64,000 nt of DNA, taken from positions 19,301,838 through 19,365,837 of the forward strand of contig OU452231.1 of the NCBI GenBank assembly GCA_911728455.2, in the 5' to 3' direction. Source of the stretch: Marthasterias glacialis (Eukaryota; Echinodermata; Asteroidea; Forcipulatida; Asteriidae). Positions 28,301 to 38,039 of the stretch are shown in pieces (position 1 is the stretch's first letter; the number at the start of each line of letters is the position of its first letter). The notes beneath the pieces are model-generated. The model searched no databases and was not told the origin of the DNA. It was given only the letters and a program-made list of their open reading frames with translations. The position numbers and the translations under genes were made by a program.

Positions 28301-31300
28301 TCTCATTCCGTTCACATGTTGATTTGGGACATTCTAACTGAAATCAGAGTTGAATTACTTGTAACCAACTCTGACTTATAACTGACCATGGGGAGCAATT
28401 TATTTCTTTCTTAGTTCACATTGGCATATCCATTGGGGAGGCATGGGCAACTTCAGAGCTGTGTATTGAGCGAGTTGCGGTGTGGAGGGACCAGTTGTCT
28501 TTGGCCATGTGGTTGCTGGACGCCATTTTGAAGTCCAAATGGACCAGAAAATGGCTTCTAATCACAAGTTGTGGCAACTCAGTACACAACTCTGGGCAAC
28601 TTCCTTCCCCACCCCTCTTCCAACTCCCACCCTCTCTTACGACCCCCTTCACAAACCCCCTCCCCAAACCCCCCTGCCAAACCCTTGCTCCCACAGTGTC
28701 ATTGAAAGTTTTTCAACACTGCATCGTGCAGAAAACGTCTCATCATAATGTGTGTAAATATTATTTTATAGCCACCGTTTGGAAACAAAAATAATTTTGC
28801 CCCCTGTCTCGAAATCCCAAATGGCTGCTTCTACCGAAAACATGTCTGGTTCATCCCAATGGGGATTCTTGTCTCTCTGACCGTGGTCAGAGTTTTTAAT
28901 TCTTGACCAGACTTTTGAAGAGTTCACCTGCAGTTTGACCCATTTATAGTAACTGACTAGAGAGCGGTGAATTCGCAGGAAATTTGTTAATGCTGTACAC
29001 GATAAAGCGTTCACACCGGTCACTCTTCACTCGGAAGGATTGTCCGCGGTAGAACGATCTATCATCATCGGATGATGAATTGACCGGTAAAAGCCAAGAG
29101 AAACAATTTGGGAGCTTTCTGTTGTGTTGGTAGCCGTTTGACAAGATTTATGATAGCTTCAGTCAGTTGCAAACACTGCTTTAAAACCACCAGTTCTGAA
29201 AATAGATTTCTAAGTCCTCGTTTCAACAATTCGCATATGAAGTTTCTGTTTAAGACTATTAACATGTGATGATTGTAACGCGGCAGCCTGTTCGTCACTC
29301 GTGCTGCGATTTAACCCGTTATCGTACCTTGCTGATTGATTACATCATCTGTTCCATCGTTACCATGGTGATATATTTGTACCTGTCCGGATTTTGGCTC
29401 CAAATCAGCGACAGTCAGCACTCAATTACATTTCCGTCTTTCATTTCCTCGTCTATGGTTGGTATCCTTAAGGACTTTGGGTATACATCGGTTCGTGCAA
29501 GTAACTAGTTTGAGTAATTACACCTTTGTATGTGGTGACCAAATTTGGGCCGGTATTTTGTGAAAACTTCATTACAGAAAAGGTTCACATATTTCACCGG
29601 CATTTACTGATCAATGAATTGCCAAGAGCACAAATGAAATATTGAATGGGCGGGGTAGGGGTGAATGTTAAAAGAATTTAAAGTACATGGGGAAGGTGGT
29701 GGTTTTTGATGACTTTAGATAAATAACTGCAACTCTTACAGGACTAACTTATGACAAAACAAATCTAACAAAGTCTTAAAATAATCCACCCTTACTCAGT
29801 AATATTGAGTTGGGGGAAAATAATTGCAGTTTAAGTTAAGTAAGCTAATCCAATAATTGACCTTAGTTTTTACAATTTCAGCTTATCAATTACTGGTGTT
29901 TTTCTGTCAAATCTTCCGATTTCTAACGTTCTAACTCGTTTTGAACTTGCTGGTTGGGGGCTGTTACCAGGGAATTAAGCAGACTAAATCAGATTATGAT
30001 TTTTATCTGCTTGAAATTCAAACCAAATTTATTTGCTTCACGATGGAAGATAAGATGCAGCACTGATGACTGAGCAGTGAGAGACGGATTCTGTAAAACT
30101 ATATAAGGTTTTCATTTGAAATCAAATTCTTTTGACAGCCGAGCACTAGACGTTTAGGTAGGATTTGAAACTTTGCATGGTGGTGAGAAAATGTGAAGGG
30201 TTGTTGGTAACACCATGTTCATGAAACATCTGAAAAGAACTGGTGATGTAACAACCTGACATTTCAATCAGTATGCTCTGATCATCTTCAGGAGAAAGCT
30301 CATAGAAAGAGATGTTGATGTACATGGTGGTAGAACACAAAGTTGAGATAAAGTCTATGTTTATTATCTTACTAAAGTGCAGTTCACTTCTTTAGTTTTC
30401 TACTGTAATTGAAAGTTTACATTTTCACATTACTTGAAAATGAAATCACTTCACTTATTGTGAAAAAAAAATTAAAATTTAGGGGACCGTTAAGCCTTTA
30501 CCTTCAGAGGGTCTATCCTACTTAAAGGGCCTGCTCAACATTGGTGAGATTGAAGAAAAAAAATGTTTACAGATCTGCATGTAACTTACATGGTACAAAG
30601 ATGGTCATGGTGGAAAACTTCTTTTGAAAGAGTTTTGCTTGAAATGTTATAGTTTTGAGAAATGAGTGAAATAATTAGTTTTGATCTCATGAGTCCAAAA
30701 CCTGATATTTGAAAACGGTGAAAACAATTAAGGTTTTTCTTTCACTGTTTTCTTGAGAGTCCGATGAGCTAATTGAGCTTAAAACCTTTCACAGGTTTGT
30801 TATTTCATGTTGGGTCACATAAGGTGCAGATACAGGGCCAAATTTTATAAAGCCTGTAAGCAGAGAAACTTGCTAAGCACAGAAAAATCTTGCTTGGCAG
30901 AAACAGGTTACCAGCCAACATACCATTATGTTTACACTGTTGCGACTGGTGCCCCACTCATTGTTTGCATTGCAAAGAAGTTTGCTAAGCAGTTTTTTTT
31001 TCTGCTAAACAGCTTCATGAAATTTGCCCCTGGTCTGTGACTGCTACAAATGATGTAGGCGTGTGCTTCAAACTCTTGAAGCAAACAACCACACAACAAT
31101 GTTGTCCCCAAAAAGTTGTTTTGTGTACATCACAGGCTCAGCATGTTTATACACTTTCCATTTTAACAACGCCCAGTGCGTCTGCAGTTAGTTCTTCAGG
31201 GGGCAAAGTTATGATATTTATGGCTCATTTGTCTGCAAACTTTTTAAGTGTTTGATTTGATCAGGGGGATGGCCGAGAGCGAGGGGAAAGTCAGCTTAAG

Positions 31301-34300
31301 GGGGCATGGGGGAATGGGTGGATTCAACCTGATCAAAGTAACGTCTCGTTCACGCTGAATTCCTGTCAGTTTTGCGGTGCCGTTTAGGAAATCAATTAAT
31401 AAGCAATGTCAATCCCAGGGGGACGTGGTTGAGAGTTTTCAGGAAATGCTTCCTCATGTCATGCGCCTTGCTTCGTTATGTTATAAACGTTCATAAAAAA
31501 AACCTCCACGTATACATAAATCATGGCCTCATAGCAGCCAGCTTCAAATACCATAAATGTACATCATGTTATAGCTTTCCTGTGTTTCTACCATTCAAGT
31601 CAATGTAACCAGACTGAGGCTGGGTGGACAAATAGTCTGGCCCCTGTATGGGTATGGGACTCATCATGACATTGTTGCTGCTGCAAATAGGGTACATGAC
31701 AAAGTTGACGGCTGCCATTTGATGAACGGTTTTTTTTTTTTTTTTCATCGGCAGTTCTTACCTTTGGCCATGTGGCAAATTATTTAATTAACTGAAATAA
31801 CAATGTACAAGCCGGAAGGAAACTAACGTCTTTTCAGACTTGTTGTCGTATTTTCTTGTTACTGTCTATGAAAGATTCACAAAGAAATCTATAGTCAATG
31901 TTGAGTAGCTCTATGTAAGAACTCTGTATTATTATTACTTAGTACATCCTTATCATTACATGCCAATTTCTAGCCTCACTGTAGACCAGAAACGAAAAGT
32001 ACAAGACGGTGTTTACCAAAACCCAGCCAATAACTGTCTCCTCTGTGGTTTAAAGGGTAGTCTTTTGAAGCAACAACTGCATCATTTGACCACAAAAAAC
32101 ATCCTGAAGATTTTCAAACTTCTAAATAACTTTCATTTTCAATTAACAGTTGCTCAGGGAAGAAGAACCAAAACAACATGGCCGGGATTGGGCGTCACTG
32201 TTCACAACGACGGAGAAGACAATCGTCTTGCCTCGGAGAGGGGAGGATTGATGTGTTCTATGGGAAGCAGAAGTTGGGCGCCCCCAGCTGTTCATACCAG
32301 TCAGGTCTCGTCTCGGGCGTTGTTTGCTGTCGCTTGGTGTCGGAAAACAGAGATAAGGGTGAGTTAATAAAGCGGTAACAGTCTTAAATCAATTGTTGTG
32401 TTGCCGTTGGATTAGTTGTGTGCTTTTGTTGAGAGATTTGAGGAAGCGGGCACAATGGGCCGGGGAAGTCGTCGAGTGATGACGAATCAAAAACAACGTC
32501 TTTCAATTGAATTGAGTATTTAATTGTATTTTGGGGGACAAGCCCTTGGTGAAAACCTGAAGAAGTGGATTGTCCTTTTTCTATGAATTAACAGACTTTT
32601 GGGGCAGGAGAATAAAAAACTATACAAATGTATTAATGAAAAGATGAATTTTGAAGAGTTAATTGGTTCTTTGAATTAAAAGGAGCTCCTCTCAGGTGTT
32701 TGTTTATTTTATTTTGATTGCAACTTTTAAACATTTTTTTGCGCTGAATTGTTTATTTTGCTTGGATAATGGGGATTATTTAAACTGAAACTCTTTTAGT
32801 GATTATTTAAATTTCATGCTGTCTTTCAGGAGAGCCTTACTGTCTTGAGAAATGTGAAAATGGAGGTACTTGCGTCAGAGGTGGAAGATGCCGATGTACG
32901 AGAGGATACAAGGGCGCCCTCTGCAACATCCGTAAGTGACAAGTATTTTCATTTTGAGGAGTTGTCAGAATAGGAAACTTAGGTTACATGAAATAATCAA
33001 AAGTGAAGACAGTCATTTTAAAAATGATTTTCGTTTGGAGTACAAACTTGTGAGGTGAAAATGTGAGGGGATAACCAAACTCACATTAGGTGTTCTTTGA
33101 AAACTGGTCCACTGTGGAGCTTTTTGATAACTCCAGCTGAAAAGTCTTCTGGTTTCAGTCTGCAGAAACTTTTTCACAGTTTAAAATGAACGAAATTAGC
33201 TGAAACTGTCGCTTCAGTTTCTAAACATCTTGAATCCAAGAAAAGATAGACGTATTCACAGACAGTAGACAACATCTTTAAGGAAACCTCTCTCTCTCTC
33301 TCTTGCCCATATACAGCAATTTGTGAGCCTGAATGTGATGTCGGCAGTGAATGCATTAGACCAGGGGTCTGCAGTTGCAGAAAGTTCTCAGACGATGGTC
33401 TGTGTGGCACCAGTCAGCTCAATGGAAAGAGTAAAAAACGATTCACAGGTGAGAATGGGTGCTTGGTGATATGATACTCACCTCGTAGACTGAGTGTTGT
33501 TAGGACATGGTTGTATCATAAACTCGGATGCTGTGAAAATCGGCAACCTATGCTATGCTTCCCCCCTTTAACCTCAAGCAGGAGTTATTGTCGGGAGATC
33601 TCAAACATTAAAGGAGAGGAAGTTGTGGCTTTTGTTGACTTTAGATCAAGAACAACAATTCTTCCAGGACTAAATGGCGACAAAACAAATCCGATGCTGC
33701 CTTCAAATAATCCACCCTAACTCAACAATATTTCTTTGTTCACCCCAAAATTCAATAACATTGAGGAAGGGGGGAAATAGTTGTACTTCAGGTTAAGTGG
33801 TCTAAAATGGAAACCAAAAATAAAAGTTTAATCTGGTCGGGAAGTATCATAAGTGGCTTTGGCTGGCAATACAGTAAGTATTTGAAAACAAAAGTGAAAT
33901 GTTTAATCATTAATCCAATTTGTTATCCAAAGGCCTTACAAAAAGGACCTTCTGTCGGGGATTTTTTGATAGTTTGAATGAGGGGTGAGACGGTATGAAA
34001 ATGAAAAAATCCTTATAATTGAATAAGGCTCCTCTTGGTGTGGAGATGAAGCCGACTGGATTTATAGAATGTTCCATTTTAGAGGTCTACAGACTCTCTA
34101 CAATATTTCAAATAGATAGCTGAAGGATTGATCCATAACAAAGACCCTGTCTTTCAAATCTGGAAGGCCCAGGAAGATCAATGTAAAAAAATGTAATCAG
34201 GGAAATTCCTTACCAATCACACAAATTTTCTCACATTTACATTTTAAATGAAGCGACCAAAACAAGTCGCTGATAAATTTCGTTTAAAATCCCACTTTTT

Positions 34301-35714
34301 TACAAAATTGTAAAAGCCTGATTGATTGTTCCTGAAAGGGCAAGGGCACCTCTATGAGTAAATTATAAATTTGTACTGGAACATTTCAAGGGCACCAAGG
34401 CAATGGCCAGGGGCCTGCAACTAAGAAAGTAAAGGAACAGTCTAGACATGTTTGGAGAGAAGTACTCTTGCAAAGTCTGAGGGGAGCAGTCTTTAGTCAG
34501 CCAAGATGTTTTGATTCTTTTTCTCCTAATAGAAATATCACTTACAGGAATAAGAGAGAAAAACATGTTAAGATTTCAGGTATTCCCCCTGTACCTTATT
34601 TAATTGTAGAAAAGACTGATGTTAAATGTGTCTTGTTAAGTAATATTTCCTGACGTGTTAACTGTCTAGACTCAAATCGAGCCTTAAAAAAGACATTTTG
34701 GGGTGTTTTTTTGCGACTCCCACATCAGATGAACTGTTATCATCTATTTAGTGGTTCTCTTCACTTGTCATTCGGGTGGATTTGTCTCTCTGGGGAGTCT
34801 GGATGTCTGTCATCGATAGGGGCGGGTCTTGGATTGTAAGGAAGGAGGGATAGTTTGTGACGTCCGCAAGATGAACTGAGAAGGGTTTTGTTCTTTGGGT
34901 ATCTGACTCATCAACAAAACTAAGTTTCAGTGATATCTGATAGAATACACGATAATTGGAGTAATTAGGGAAGTGTTTACGCGGCTATTTTCAGCGGCAA
35001 GATAAGTCATCGGCTGATGATAAAAATCTTTGGTGAAACTTTACTTTTCAAACATAACTTGATCGGCTCTGTTTGGCAATGTCCAGAATGCCACAGTTCA
35101 ATCATCGACATGTCAGAAAAATTAGCAGGGTAATTTTGGTTTGCTATGACAATCGATGTCATAAACATTGTATAGTCCAGTGAGGGGTGGGGGGGGGGGT
35201 GGATGAGGTGGATGGAGACATGCATGTGTGGGAGTTTTTGACTTGACATATTTTCTAAAAGCTTTTTAAAAGAAATTTATTGTCATTATATAGGGATATG
35301 TCGACGGCTCTGCATGCATGGTGGAAAATGTGAACACGGCGGATGCTTCTGCCCGGCAACCACAAGAGGGCGTTATTGCCAACATGGTAAGAACCATTTC
35401 AGTCAATGGCTAACATGTTAATTGCAACAATGTTTTTTTTAAATGTATGTTTATGGTTACAAATTTTAAAGAGTTTTGCAGAAAACAAACTGCGAAAAAA
35501 AACCAGTAAATGGTCATCGCTGGTGACTTTCCCCCCTAAAAATTATGCTGCTGTGGACAAAGCAGATAGTAAAACTCGGACCCATAGAAATGAATTACAT
35601 CTACAACTCAAGCCCACTGCAATATTTAACATGGCTTCATTTGTCGCTTTTTTTTTTTCAGTTCTCCCGCCGTACAACGACTTCAAAGAGATATTGTTTG
35701 ACACGGTACGATAA
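1240..35714 (+). CDS. secreted protein with two novel Cys-rich domains, Ig and three EGF modules
   Basis: The joined exons are 1240-1366, 14335-14585, 22043-22211, 22714-22884, 23181-23294, 27693-27930, 32150-32358, 32830-32931, 33317-33448, 35294-35386 and 35662-35714 (1659 nt, 552 residues). Every junction has AG/GT and agreeing phase. Residues 1-42 contain a hydrophobic segment (about 20-38) ending in NAAQ, read as a signal peptide. Residues 43-182 are Cys-rich domain copy 1; 183-277 an Ig I-set domain (LTLHC, RWLKD, DAGQYSC); 278-426 Cys-rich copy 2; 427-460, 461-504 and 505-535 three six-cysteine EGF modules; 536-552 a short tail. There is no transmembrane segment after the signal, so it is probably secreted or matrix. 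An adhesion, guidance or ligand-binding role would fit Ig-EGF proteins, but the function is unknown. I know no vertebrate orthologue with this order. Confidence 0.85.
1786..2012. repeat. 113-bp tandem duplication
   Basis: The block from 1786 recurs from 1899 with period 113. The only difference I see is G at 1875 versus A at 1988. Such identity implies a recent duplication. Confidence 0.9.
3951..4112. repeat. palindromic element, AAAGGTC-ended family
   Basis: It contains the blocks TCAATGTTACCAAATTGAGG, AAAATAGTCTG and GGTACATGACAAAGAAGATGG, ending in GATAAAGGTC. The same order of blocks recurs at 31540-31725, 38590-38720 and 42178-42352. This copy is diverged. Confidence 0.55.
8161..8727 (+). 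repeat. G-rich minisatellite (GTAGAGTGGGGAGGGG)n
   Basis: About 35 degenerate copies of a roughly 15-17 bp unit such as GTAGAGTGGGGAGGGG. Nearly all guanines are on the + strand with runs of 3-5 G, so it could form G-quadruplexes in the non-template strand of this + strand intron. Confidence 0.9.
10257..10273. repeat. C17 homopolymer
   Basis: Uninterrupted run of 17 C in intron 1. Confidence 0.9.
12963..12979. repeat. G17 homopolymer
   Basis: Uninterrupted run of 17 G, followed by CGGGG. Confidence 0.9.
13235..13458. mobile_element. MITE with ACTCTCT terminal inverted repeats
   Basis: The left end ACTCTCTTAATGTAAA (13235-13250) is matched by the inverted right end TTTACATTTAGAGAGT (13443-13458), 15 of 16 positions. 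A T precedes and an A follows, consistent with a TA target. The inside has many GAGTGAAA/TTTCACTC motifs and no ORF of substance. It is about 224 bp, a non-autonomous DNA element. Confidence 0.65.
13500..13822 (+). pseudogene. LINE-type reverse transcriptase 3' fragment
   Basis: One frame reads LTYRQPFARVNCYLYSPFP, then RAVWIWNRLP and NLKEFQREAL, ending at the stop at 13822. This is the arrangement (Y-S-F-F-P-R-A-I, W-N-x-L-P, L-x-x-F-K) typical of the carboxyl end of non-LTR retrotransposon polyproteins. The upstream reverse transcriptase core is absent, so it is a 5'-truncated dead copy. The family (CR1, L2 or similar) cannot be told. Confidence 0.6.
14110..14185. repeat. dispersed repeat shared with 47950-48010
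   Basis: AGGGATGCTTTTCAACACTG followed shortly by GCCAGCCGG recurs near 47967. This is a short shared segment of an unidentified dispersed repeat. Confidence 0.5.
14335..14585 (+). CDS. exon 2: Cys-rich domain copy 1, first part
   Basis: Residues 43-126. The acceptor is TTTCAG and the donor CAG|GTGAGT, entering in phase 1 and leaving in phase 0. Motifs shared with exon 6 include AACAGSW, GH, LCAPGW, VC, WADA, GCYGYNAA and GQC. NSS is a possible N-glycosylation site. Confidence 0.85.
14692..14882. repeat. imperfect tandem duplication, period about 115
   Basis: CATCATAATTACCCCCATTG at 14692 is repeated with few changes at 14807, and GGGATATATTTCTACCCTGA follows in both. Confidence 0.85.
19547..19688. 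mobile_element. palindromic MITE-like element (ACTAGTCCTAA family)
   Basis: It begins ATTTCACAAAGCGCTAGGAC and ends near AAATCCACCCC. The core has a 17-bp unit ACTAGTCCTAAGTTAGG repeated about four times. Related copies lie at 54228, 54406 and 60656. Confidence 0.7.
20482..20498. repeat. T-run plus G17 homopolymer
   Basis: A run of T is followed directly by 17 G. Confidence 0.85.
22043..22211 (+). CDS. exon 3: Cys-rich domain copy 1, second part
   Basis: Residues 127-182. It starts DDMGGVGRGC and includes SCLGKGRID, a CC pair, CSYRSG and GVLCC. Acceptor CTGGCAG, donor TCAG|GTAGG, phase 0 to 1. Confidence 0.85.
22714..22884 (+). CDS. exon 4: Ig domain, first half
   Basis: Residues 183-239. 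The B-strand cysteine in GLTLHCHASG and the core tryptophan in IRWLKD are I-set hallmarks. Acceptor TTATCAG, donor ACAG|GTCAGT, phase 1 to 1. Confidence 0.85.
23181..23294 (+). CDS. exon 5: Ig domain, second half
   Basis: Residues 240-277. GALYITSLKAKDAGQYSC is the E-F strand signature, with the second disulphide cysteine, followed by VVVNSAG. Acceptor TCTGAAG, donor AACG|GTAAGC, phase 1 to 1. Confidence 0.9.
25285..26082. mobile_element. non-autonomous DNA element, ~45-60 bp inverted ends
   Basis: The left end AATAGACCGATTGCG and inner block GACCTATTGTGGGTACTA reappear inverted at the right as TAGTACCCACAATAGGTC and CGCAATCGCTCTATT. The right arm has about 11 extra bases. It is about 800 bp with no transposase ORF. 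Confidence 0.65.
26150..26310. repeat. dispersed repeat shared with 53560-53710
   Basis: Shared blocks in the same order are AGTAAACTGAT, ATGCTTTACATGG, CAACAGTTTG-like, TTGGATTTT and GGAAGGATCCTAGT. The family is unidentified. Confidence 0.6.
27693..27930 (+). CDS. exon 6: Cys-rich domain copy 2, first part
   Basis: Residues 278-356. It starts APKACRDGSTEG and carries AACAGSWKGH, LCAPGWHVC, NWADA, GCYAFNAA and GTC. Acceptor CTCTACAG, donor CAAG|GTGGGC, phase 1 to 2. Reading through gives a stop a few codons later, which confirms the donor. Confidence 0.85.
29690..29850. repeat. intronic segment repeated at 33620-33800
   Basis: Shared blocks are GACTTTAGAT, CAGGACTAA, GACAAAACAAATC, AAATAATCCACCCT, ACTCA and GGGGGAAA, in the same order and orientation in introns 6 and 9 of the same gene. 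Confidence 0.6.
30525..30800. repeat. diverged copy of the GCTCAACATTGGT element
   Basis: It begins GGCCTGCTCAACATTGGTGA, resembling the left end of the element at 41229, and contains the related block ATCTGCATGTAACTTACATG. The right end is unclear. Confidence 0.4.
30833..31032. mobile_element. 200-bp inverted-repeat element (GCTAAGCA family)
   Basis: The left end CAGGGCCAAATTTTATAAAGC mirrors the right end, which ends in GAAATTTGCCCCTG. The interior has repeated TTGCTAAGCA motifs. A relative lies at 58090-58330. Confidence 0.65.
31540..31725. repeat. palindromic element, AAAGGTC-ended family
   Basis: Contains TCAATGTAACCAGACTGAGG, AAATAGTCTGGCCCCT and GGTACATGACAAAGTTGACG, matching the family at 42178. 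Confidence 0.6.
32150..32358 (+). CDS. exon 7: Cys-rich domain copy 2, second part
   Basis: Residues 357-426. The first base completes a serine codon, then CSGKKNQNNMAGIGRHC, SCLGEGRID, CSYQSG and GVVCC. Acceptor TTAACAG, donor AAGG|GTGAGT, phase 2 to 1. The CC pair of copy 1 is replaced here by non-cysteine residues. Confidence 0.85.
32830..32931 (+). CDS. exon 8: EGF module 1
   Basis: Residues 427-460. It has six cysteines in tenascin-like spacing (CLEKC, NGGTC, GRCRC, GALC), with no calcium-binding consensus. Acceptor TTTCAG, donor ATCC|GTAAGT, phase 1 to 1. Confidence 0.9.
33317..33448 (+). CDS. exon 9: EGF module 2
   Basis: Residues 461-504. Six cysteines (CEPEC, SECIRPGVCSC, GLC) are followed by a basic tail KSKKRFT. 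Acceptor ATACAG, donor ACAG|GTGAGA, phase 1 to 1. Confidence 0.85.
33620..33800. repeat. intronic segment repeated from 29690-29850
   Basis: The partner copy of the repeat in intron 6, clearly diverged from it. Confidence 0.6.
34345..34420. repeat. dispersed repeat, GGAACATTTCAAGGGCACC family
   Basis: TACTGGAACATTTCAAGGGC followed by ACCAAGGCAATG and CCAGGGGC matches 52128-52256, and, inverted, 44750-44890. Confidence 0.65.
35294..35386 (+). CDS. exon 10: EGF module 3
   Basis: Residues 505-535. Six cysteines: CRRLCMHGGKC, GGCFC, GRYC. Acceptor TATATAG, donor CATG|GTAAGA, phase 1 to 1. Confidence 0.85.
35662..35714 (+). CDS. exon 11: carboxyl tail and stop
   Basis: Residues 536-552, VLPPYNDFKEILFDTVR, then TAA. 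The acceptor is a long T run ending TTCAG. There is no cysteine and no membrane or GPI signal. Confidence 0.7.
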
Positions 35715-37193
35715 ACACAAACACCTTCTGAAGATATAAAACACGTGTACAAAGTAACCTAGTATGTATGAGAAAACTGTCTATATTTGATATTATTGTT
35801 AGCCTTCATGTGCACTTCATTGTATTTTAAATACTTCTAGAAATGTAAAGTGGCATCGCTGATTTAAGTTGTAAAGGAAATATTGTGTATATATGTAAAC
35901 TATGACTTGTCTTTAATATTATTGATACTTGTATACTGTGTTATAGGCGGGGGATTTTGGTCATGGGCAAAGGTTATTCTTTATTTATTTTTGCTGTTAA
36001 TCAAACGAATTGCCCAGTCCGGCAGAAAACTAGAAATACTGTAACGCATTCTGAGGAGGACGACCAATGAGAGAAAATTGTTTATTTATTTATTTTTTTT
36101 GGGGGGGGGGTTGGGGGAAGGGATGGGCAGGGTTGAGGGCAGAGCATACAAGAGATTGCAAAAAGCATATGGTTAAATCACGAACCCTCTACTACATGGA
36201 TTCATTTGGAAGGGGAAGAGGGGCGGAGGGACCACCATCTCTTCCGCCCACACCAGATCAGCAGTTGGTTGCAAGTGGCCTTAGACTAAACAATATCCAA
36301 GAACTGAAAATGCAACTTATGTTTGTTTTAAAAATGTAAACATATTTTAACATCTTTATTTAACTTCCGGTGGAAATACAAATGATTACAAACATTTAAG
36401 TATCATGTTCTTAATATTTTTAACTCCTATTATGGGCTGGTACAGTTTTTCTTGAAATACTTGGTATTAATTTGTTCATAGAATGGTATTTCAGATTAAT
36501 TTATTTACAGTGCTTTGGTATCGTTCCTAAAGGAATTCGAGATTTGCTGAACAGTAGTTTACCTGGGAGGGGACCACACCCCAGGGGACCACACCCAAGG
36601 GTTAGTTACACCCTCAGGTGCTAAGACTAACATTAGGCTTATTATTTTGGTTTTAACTTTACACCGATGTGTGATAAGCACTTTATACTTGGTGCTATCC
36701 AAGCCTTGCAGGGGGAAAAAAATATACAGACTACTCGGTTAGGATTCGAACCCTCGACCCCCGCATTCTGAAACACCAAGCATGCTCGGTGATGAGAGAA
36801 CAGTTTACTTGCTGCTTTCCGAGTCTTGTGAAAAACAAGGCTTCTATGCTCAACTGGTATAATCCCCTCAAAGTTAGTTTAGTTCAATCTTCGAACTCAT
36901 AACCCCCTTATTCTAGAACACTGAGCATGCCCAGAGACGAGAGACCAGTTCAAATCCTGTAACTTGCTGCGGCAGTGGGTATTGGAGCGATTTAATAGAT
37001 GTAATAAATAACACGTTTGATGGCACCCGTGGCTTAAACTTGGAATACTAACTCATCAAACTTTTAAATCATTTTAAACATTTTAAATCAATTTAAAAAC
37101 TGTTATCAGACAGGCAAGTTTTATTGCCTCAGCACAGTTGTCTATTAATAAAACTAAACCCCAACCCTGACAAGTCCATCATGGTTTGCTTTG

Positions 37194-37509
37194 TCTAATC
37201 AACTGACTGCAAATAACTTCTGGGTCTTGGCAGTGCTATCCACTGAAGAAGGAAGGGGAAAATTATTGGTGTTTGTAGTCGATTTAAATGACATAATCCA
37301 AAATTTGAAAATCATATATCTTCTTTATGGTTACAAATTTTAAAGAGTTTTGCAGAAAACAAACTGCGAAAAAAATCTAATCAACTGACTGCAAATAACT
37401 TCTGGGTCTTGGCAGTGCTATCCACTGAAGAAGGAAGGGGAAAATTATTGGTGTTTGTAGTCGATTTAAATGACATAATCCAAAATTTGAAAATCATATA
37501 TCTTCTTTA
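37194..37509. repeat. 182-bp-period duplication with copied-in bridge
   Basis: A 134-bp block (37194-37327) is repeated at 37376-37509. The 48-bp bridge between them, with a few bases of overlap, copies 35450-35501 located 1.9 kb upstream. Confidence 0.9.
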
Positions 37510-38039
37510 CTCGTGAAAGAAAATGTCATCGATTTTTTCAAAAGATAAAAATAGAGAGTAAAGATTTCTTATAGAAAATAGAGAAAAATTTGTTTTCAGA
37601 TGCTATAGCCAGTCTTTAAGCTATGACAATACAAAATATGTAAACACTAAAAATTGTAGCAAACATGCTTGCTTTTTAAACGTTTGTTTTCACTAACTTA
37701 TCAAGTTTTTAAGTTTGTAATTTTGTACATTCTGTGTAAGGTGATTCATTTAGAGAAGCTGTTTGCATATTAAACCTCATATTTATTAAGGCACTCTACA
37801 GAGATTTTGTTTATGAATTATTATTTTTCAATATGAAATTGCTACATTTCTATGGCAAGACTAAAAATTTACTGTGTGGTCAAAATATTTTAAGTCTAAT
37901 GCACTTCCCTGTGTGAAAAATCTGTAATCTTTTAAATCCCAAATTTACCAATGTAAACTCAAAATATCAAAGTACATATTATGAAGTATTACTGTTACAG
38001 TTACCATATATGTTGAAATGAAAATATTGCATTTGTTTA

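Larger units (their letters stand above)
27931..32149. other. intron 6 of the Ig-EGF gene (4.2 kb)
   Basis: It holds two palindromic elements (30525-30800 and 30833-31032), a degenerate family copy near 31540 and a segment repeated in intron 9. I see no further exon. Confidence 0.6.
33449..35293. other. intron 9 of the Ig-EGF gene
   Basis: It holds the segment repeated from intron 6 (33620-33800), a fragment of the GGAACATTTCAAGGGCACC repeat (34345-34420) and a G-rich tract near 35190. Otherwise I see nothing. Confidence 0.55.

Noticed and set aside
28480..28794. Open frames on both strands, proline-rich
   Set aside because: They come from a C-rich stretch (CCCCTTCACAAACCCCC-like) and are not protein-like.
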